Shown here piece after piece: positions 5,701 through 9,149 of a stretch of 9,149 nucleotides of DNA. Position 1 is the first letter of the stretch; every line of letters begins with the position of its first letter. The notes beneath the pieces were generated by a model that was not told where the DNA came from, did no database searches, and saw nothing but the letters and a program-made list of their open reading frames with translations. Origin of the DNA: an uncultured Eubacteriales bacterium (GTDB lineage Bacteria; Bacillota; Clostridia; Lachnospirales; Lachnospiraceae); the NCBI GenBank assembly GCA_900545455.1, contig UQZF01000111.1, forward strand, positions 1 to 9,149, read 5' to 3'. A program made the translations under genes and the position numbers.

Positions 5701-5730
5701 ATATTTTTATCACAAATATTTTTATTTTAT
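5701..5730 (+). terminator. Weak terminator candidate after tyrA
   Basis: Six-bp A/T arms ATATTT (5701-5706) and AAATAT (5714-5719) are followed by a T-rich run. The stem has no G/C pairs, so it is marginal. It lies in the short convergent gap between tyrA and spoIIP, and the T-run suits plus-strand transcription only. Confidence 0.25.
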
Positions 5731-6999
5731 TATCTTTTCACCCGAGAGCTCCCTTGCTATCAGCTCCGAGAGAGGTTCCATCGCATTGATGACCTCCTCG
5801 AAGCTGTTGGTCTGGGCTCCCGCCTCAATGAGCATACTTCTCTTGCACAGGTGCAGATTATATCTGTACGCTTCTATATATATACATCTGAAAAAATCGG
5901 GATAATATGTCTTACCTAGCAGAAACATCTGGTACGTCAGCGCAAGGTTATCCTCGAGATACGGATTGTAAAGATAATCTATGTTTCCCTGATTCTTTGA
6001 ATAGCTTATGCCGTTAAAAAGCATGACCTTCGCCGTCGGCTTTCCGTCTATGTCCGTGACAAAATGAAGACTCTCGTTCACTCCGTCCCTGTGCAGATCA
6101 ATCACCATGTCAATCTCGGGATGCGCACTCACAATCGCCCCTATCTCCTCCTGCGCGTAGGTGTACGCCTTGCTCCTGTCAAGATTTCCGTCGAGCATAT
6201 CAAACGGCATGGTCACATGAATCACCTCGTAGCCGTATTTTTCCACCAGTAGCTTCTCAAGATAATCCCCCACCTGCACAATCGTCATATTGCTCCCCGT
6301 TGAATCGGCAAACGCCTCCTGCGAGTGCGTGTGATAAATGAGAATGCACGGTGTCTTTCCAGTCACCGACAAATCATTTTTCAAAAATTCCTCAGGCTTT
6401 AACACATCGCTAAGCAGTGCGGTGTGCGACGGAATGACATAGAAGCTGTCGTGCACAAAATTGTAGTCCACGAGCCTGTCATAAGAGTACGGAACATTCA
6501 ATGTCGCAAACGTCGTAGTACTCACGTTTTCACCTGTGCCCGCATCCTCCTTGCTCTCATTTTCCCCATCTTCGGCATCCGCGACGACATCCCCACTCTC
6601 ATCACCCTCGTTTTCTCCACCGCCACTTTCTTCGTCCTCATTTTTTTCCACATTTTCATCACTCTCCGTGCAAAATTCCATGTACACCGAATCGCTCGCG
6701 GCAGGGATGGAGAGCGCCCTCTCGCCGTCCGTCACGTCATTCTTTGCCATAAATCTCACAATGGGAAAAATATTTCCGAACACCATAACCGCCGGGTGCG
6801 TGCTTGTGTCATAGTAGTAGAGCGGCTTTTCGTAAAACTCAGCCGGGCAGAAGGTGTTCAGCGCTATTTTGCAACACGTTGTCAGCATATACCTTTTAAG
6901 CCCCGCCCGTGAAAGGCACAAAAAAAGCACAACAATACAGCTTGTCAGAACCATATACATCATGCCCCTTTTGAATCTTCCTCTACCCACAATCAACAT
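5722..6999 (-). CDS. spoIIP: Stage II sporulation protein P (peptidoglycan amidase/endopeptidase)
   Basis: With ATG 6999 it is 425 residues long. A single membrane segment near the N-terminus (about 16-31, 'VLTSCIVVLFLCLSRA') follows a basic stretch. Most of the protein would be extracytoplasmic, where SpoIIP cuts septal peptidoglycan with SpoIID during engulfment. The family motifs are present: 'CILIYHTHSQEAF' (about 218-230, metal-ligand His), 'MVIDLHRDG' (His303) and 'MLIEAGAQTNSFEE' (Glu392). An unusual acidic, Gly-rich linker of about 50 residues (about 111-159) separates the membrane-proximal part from the catalytic domain. The start is uncertain: TTG 7053 has no ribosome binding site, ATG 6999 only a poor one, and ATGs at 6963-6954 follow AAAAGGGG but leave less of the basic N-terminus. 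It lies downstream of gpr in the same direction, an arrangement common in Clostridia. Confidence 0.9.
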   Translation of the reverse strand: MLIVGRGRFKRGMMYMVLTSCIVVLFLCLSRAGLKRYMLTTCCKIALNTFCPAEFYEKPLYYYDTSTHPAVMVFGNIFPIVRFMAKNDVTDGERALSIPAASDSVYMEFCTESDENVEKNEDEESGGGENEGDESGDVVADAEDGENESKEDAGTGENVSTTTFATLNVPYSYDRLVDYNFVHDSFYVIPSHTALLSDVLKPEEFLKNDLSVTGKTPCILIYHTHSQEAFADSTGSNMTIVQVGDYLEKLLVEKYGYEVIHVTMPFDMLDGNLDRSKAYTYAQEEIGAIVSAHPEIDMVIDLHRDGVNESLHFVTDIDGKPTAKVMLFNGISYSKNQGNIDYLYNPYLEDNLALTYQMFLLGKTYYPDFFRCIYIEAYRYNLHLCKRSMLIEAGAQTNSFEEVINAMEPLSELIARELSGEKIIK

Positions 7000-7083
7000 C
7001 CGCACATCAGCTTTATTGCAGTATATTCGTTGTCGGTATAAAAGATGTTTCAATATTTTGTTGGTAAACCCATCGATTATTCT

Positions 7084-7980
7084 TCACGAGCTCATCGAGA
7101 TGTTTATCGCCTCCGAGATTGTGTAGCTTATCCGCTTTACCGTCTCATCCACGTCCTTCGGCGTGACGTACATCTGATACATGCTCTGTGGTATGAAATC
7201 ACGCACAATCTGTTTTCTTTTAGAATAATCCATGCTGTCTAAAAGCCCCTCAAGCGCATCGCCCACAATCGTCGCAGCATCAACAACCGTCGGAACGCCA
7301 ATGGCAATCACCGGCACTCCCATGTTGTCACTGTCTATCGCATTTCTGTGATTTCCGACACCCGAGCCCGGCATGATTCCCGTGTCCGTGAGCTGTATCG
7401 TGCACGCAAGCCTCGCCGTGCTCCTCGCCGCAAGGGCATCTATCGCGATTATGCAGTCAGGCTCTGTGTTCTTCACAATCCCCCTCAAAATATCCGCCGT
7501 CTCCATGCCCGTCTGTGCCATAACCCCGGGTGCAATCGCGCTCACAAATGCAAAACCCTCCGCCTCAATACCGACACCGTCGGTTATGTCAAGATTGTTG
7601 ACCACATAGGGACCTAACGCGTCGGGTGTCGCCTCGCGGTTTCCGAGCCCCGCCACAAGAATGTGGAACGGTGGCTCGCCCTGCATGTGCTTTGCCACTG
7701 TCTTCTTGATATACTCCGCCAAAAATTCCGACACCTCCCTGTGATAACCGCCGTCATTCTCCGACAGTGGCACCGTCTCGAACGTGTAGTATACCCCTTT
7801 TGCACGCCTCATGTGCTTTTCACCAAGGGCATTTAAAATCTCGAGCCTGCTCACCGTGATTCCCGTCTTTTCATCCTTCTTCTCCTCAAAAATCACGCCC
7901 CTTAACTTTCCGTCCTCATCCAAACTCTCCTTCGTCTCAAGTGCAAGGTCTGTTCTGACTTCCAAGTTCAATTTGTTCAC
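7084..7980 (-). CDS. gpr: Germination protease (spore protease GPR, peptidase family A25)
   Basis: A 298-residue protease that degrades small acid-soluble spore proteins when spores germinate; it is made in the forespore as a zymogen. 'VRTDLALE' (8-15) is the conserved N-terminal propeptide region, which resembles the SASP cleavage site. 'VAGLGNREATPDALGP' (109-124) and 'IIAIDALAAR' (177-186) hold the two conserved acidic residues, Asp120 and Asp181, proposed as the catalytic pair. 'GVPVIAIGVPTVVDA' (221-235) is also typical of the family. The start codon is GTG 7980 with TTGGAG 7 nt upstream; the N-terminal motif confirms it. It is followed by spoIIP and diverges from rpsT. Confidence 0.95.
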   Translation of the reverse strand: MNKLNLEVRTDLALETKESLDEDGKLRGVIFEEKKDEKTGITVSRLEILNALGEKHMRRAKGVYYTFETVPLSENDGGYHREVSEFLAEYIKKTVAKHMQGEPPFHILVAGLGNREATPDALGPYVVNNLDITDGVGIEAEGFAFVSAIAPGVMAQTGMETADILRGIVKNTEPDCIIAIDALAARSTARLACTIQLTDTGIMPGSGVGNHRNAIDSDNMGVPVIAIGVPTVVDAATIVGDALEGLLDSMDYSKRKQIVRDFIPQSMYQMYVTPKDVDETVKRISYTISEAINISMSS

Positions 7981-8019
7981 CTTTTTTCTCCAATCGTGCT
8001 ATAATATTTAAGGCAGTAA

Positions 8020-8048
8020 TAATTTTTCCAAATTTCGTAAAAAAATAC
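8020..8048 (-). promoter_or_regulatory. Possible forespore (sigma-F/sigma-G type) promoter of gpr
   Basis: On the minus strand GGAAAAATTA (8020-8029) fits the B. subtilis sigma-F -10 pattern GGNRANANTW, with GTATT (8044-8048) as a near-match to the -35 pattern. The spacer is 14 bp, shorter than the usual ~16, which lowers confidence. gpr is forespore-transcribed in Bacillus, so such a promoter is expected in this 202-bp intergenic region. Confidence 0.3.
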
Positions 8049-8058
8049 ATAACAGCCC

Positions 8059-8087
8059 TTGACAATCAAGATTTCGTGGTCTATACT
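8059..8087 (+). promoter_or_regulatory. Consensus promoter of rpsT
   Basis: TTGACA (8059-8064), 17-bp spacer, TATACT (8082-8087). Expected start is near 8094, giving a leader of about 90 nt. The hexamers and spacing are identical to those of the outward promoter at 4204-4232. Confidence 0.85.
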
Positions 8088-8103
8088 ATTCGAGTATGTT
8101 TAC

Positions 8104-8141
8104 ATTAGTACCACCGTGTCTGTTCTGATGTAGACACTAAT
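8104..8141 (+). promoter_or_regulatory. Structured rpsT leader hairpin
   Basis: GTGTCT (8116-8121) pairs with AGACAC (8132-8137). The outer arms ATTAG (8104-8108) and CTAAT (8137-8141) can add pairs if a run of about 7 nt containing ACCACC is bulged on the 5' side. The element lies between the promoter and the ribosome binding site. Autoregulation by S20 is a reasonable guess, since E. coli S20 represses its own mRNA, but I do not recognise this leader as a named RNA family. Confidence 0.4.
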
Positions 8142-8182
8142 ACTTAGAATATTTTTATATACTATTTGGAGGTGTACTTAAA

Positions 8183-8446
8183 TTGGCTAACATTAAATCT
8201 GCAAAGAAGAGAATTTTAGTTGCTGCTACTAGAGCAGACCGCAATAAGGCAATCAAGTCTAAGATCAAGACTTATACTAAGAAGGTTGAAGCTGCTGTTG
8301 CTGCCGGAGATAAGGCTGCCGCTGCTGCTGAGCTCAAGGTTGCTTCTACAGAGATCGCTAAGGCATGCTCTAAGGGCGTTTACCACAAGAACAACGCTGC
8401 AAGAAAGGTGTCCAGATTAGCTACTCTTGTTAACAGCATGAACTAA
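8183..8446 (+). CDS. rpsT: 30S ribosomal protein S20
   Basis: An 87-residue basic protein of normal S20 length that binds 16S rRNA during early 30S assembly. It starts with the diagnostic 'ANIKSAKKRI' and contains 'NKAIKSKIKTYTKKVEAAV' and a C-terminal 'KGVYHKNNAARKVSRLATLVN'. The start codon is TTG 8183, since the conserved N-terminus begins exactly there and no ATG is nearby. TTGGAGGTG lies upstream with about 10 nt between GGAGG and TTG. Codon use is strongly biased to GCT, AAG and GTT, unlike its neighbours, as expected for a highly expressed gene. It is transcribed alone from its own promoter to a strong terminator. Confidence 0.97.
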   Translation: MANIKSAKKRILVAATRADRNKAIKSKIKTYTKKVEAAVAAGDKAAAAAELKVASTEIAKACSKGVYHKNNAARKVSRLATLVNSMN

Positions 8447-8471
8447 TCGAAGCTTTCAGCTCGATTTTAAT

Positions 8472-8518
8472 AAAAAATAACCTCCACGCGGTGGCTGCCC
8501 GCGCGGAGGTTATTTTTT
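8472..8518. terminator. Bidirectional intrinsic terminator between rpsT and holA
   Basis: Arms 8472-8490 and 8500-8518 pair over about 19 bp with one mismatch: AAAAAATAACCTCC and CGCG-rich inner parts around a 9-nt loop (GTGGCTGCC). T-runs follow the stem on both strands, so it can end rpsT from the left and holA from the right. Confidence 0.9.
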
Positions 8519-8533
8519 TACTCTTATACTCTT

Positions 8534-9149
8534 TTACGCCGCCGAGTACTTCACGATGAGCATCTCGACCGCGAGCCTGTCCTCTAGCCTTCCCGTCTTT
8601 ACCGCCTCCTCAAGCGACACGCACTCCTCAAGCGCACGCCTTAGCACGCCCGCCTTGAACGGTCTCGCCTGCGCCTGAAGCTTTCCGACAAGGAAGCCCT
8701 GTATTCCCATCTTTGACGCTATCGCCGATGACGCATTGCCGTTCTCCGTGAGCTCCTTTACCATGAGAAGCTGGTTAAAGTTGCGCGCGATAAGATACAT
8801 AATTCTCATCGGCGGCTCCTTTAAGGTTAATAAATCATAGTAGAGCGCAAGTGCTCTGTCCTGATTTTTCTGCGATATAGCCGTTATCATGTCAAAAATT
8901 CGGTTGGTCGTCTGTGTTGTGCACACCTCCTCGACGTCCTCTGAGGTTATCGCCGTTCGTCCCATCGTGTAGCATATAAGCTTCTCGAGCTCGCGCGATA
9001 TGTTCTCCATCGAGCTTCCCGTCTTGGTGAGGAACAACTGCAGCGTGGCATTGTCCATTGTCCTGCCCTCTTTTTTGAGCAGCGACACAACCCATCTCAT
9101 TATGTCATTGTCACTCTGCTCGTTGAGCTCGCATATATATCCTTTATCC
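8534..9149 (-). CDS. holA: DNA polymerase III delta subunit (5' end outside window)
   Basis: The frame is open to the right edge, giving about 204 C-terminal residues of a protein usually near 330-345 long. The visible part covers the end of the AAA+ region and domain III, which forms the clamp-loader collar. Family features include 'LFLTKTGSSMENISRELEKL', 'ITSEDVEEVCT', 'NRIFDMITAISQKN', 'ALALYYDLLTLKEPPMRIMY', 'LIARNFNQLL' and a C-terminal 'LEEAVKTGRLEDRLAVEMLI'. Delta opens the beta sliding clamp for loading. The ATG at 9098-9100 is internal, because the conserved 'GYICELNEQSDNDIMRW' continues upstream of it. It is convergent with rpsT and shares its terminator. Proximity of holA and rpsT is common in Firmicutes. 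Confidence 0.93.
   Translation of the reverse strand, partial: DKGYICELNEQSDNDIMRWVVSLLKKEGRTMDNATLQLFLTKTGSSMENISRELEKLICYTMGRTAITSEDVEEVCTTQTTNRIFDMITAISQKNQDRALALYYDLLTLKEPPMRIMYLIARNFNQLLMVKELTENGNASSAIASKMGIQGFLVGKLQAQARPFKAGVLRRALEECVSLEEAVKTGRLEDRLAVEMLIVKYSAA

Noticed and set aside
9098..9100. ATG 9100 as the start of holA
   Set aside because: Conserved delta-subunit sequence continues upstream in the same frame to the window edge.

Overview
The window looks like chromosome from an anaerobic, endospore-forming member of the Clostridia, most probably Lachnospiraceae. Two sporulation/germination genes (spoIIP, gpr) sit beside housekeeping genes (rpsT, holA, tyrA). A short remnant beginning MGRFVNPDN also resembles the N-terminus of an AAA-ATPase-like family that is abundant in Lachnospiraceae. 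No species can be named from the sequence alone.

Layout. (1) 1-2856, minus strand: a surface-polysaccharide-type operon. In transcription order it holds a GT4 glycosyltransferase, a GT2 glycosyltransferase, and a lipoprotein with an SH3-like domain and a 45-bp-repeat Thr/Glu/Pro stalk that runs off the left edge. (2) 2891-4428: a tyrosine recombinase gene (minus strand) flanked by two copies of a 22-bp site in inverted orientation. The left copy lies inside a perfect 47-bp palindrome. A strong outward-facing promoter (TTGACA-N17-TATACT) lies between the recombinase gene and the right-hand site, and an intrinsic terminator lies just beyond that site. (3) 4439-4614: a promoter, ribosome binding site and the first ~26 codons of an AAA-ATPase-like gene, truncated and joined to tyrA with an ATGA overlap. 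(4) 4611-5693, plus strand: tyrA, prephenate dehydrogenase with an ACT domain. (5) 5722-7980, minus strand: spoIIP and gpr. (6) 8059-8519, plus strand: rpsT with a consensus promoter, a structured leader, a UUG start and a bidirectional terminator. (7) 8534-9149, minus strand: holA (DNA polymerase III delta), N-terminus outside the window.

Main proposal. Region 2 reads as a self-contained DNA inversion switch controlling the operon of region 1. The two 22-bp sites have identical 5-bp centres only when read in opposite directions, so recombination between them should flip the ~1.4-kb segment rather than excise it. As sequenced, the strong promoter points away from the glycosyltransferases into a terminator (OFF), and the recombinase 3' end is followed by a hairpin plus U-rich tract that could stop readthrough into the operon. 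After inversion the promoter would face the GT4-GT2-lipoprotein operon about 130 nt upstream of its first start codon. The hairpin would lose the part of its stem next to the U-rich tract, and the recombinase would then be terminated by the hairpin at 4369-4428. The sites, spacer relation, promoter and terminators are seen directly. The flipping and its effect on expression are inferred.

The other regions are ordinary in content. tyrA, spoIIP, gpr and holA are visibly richer in G/C-ending codons than the recombinase and intergenic switch DNA.
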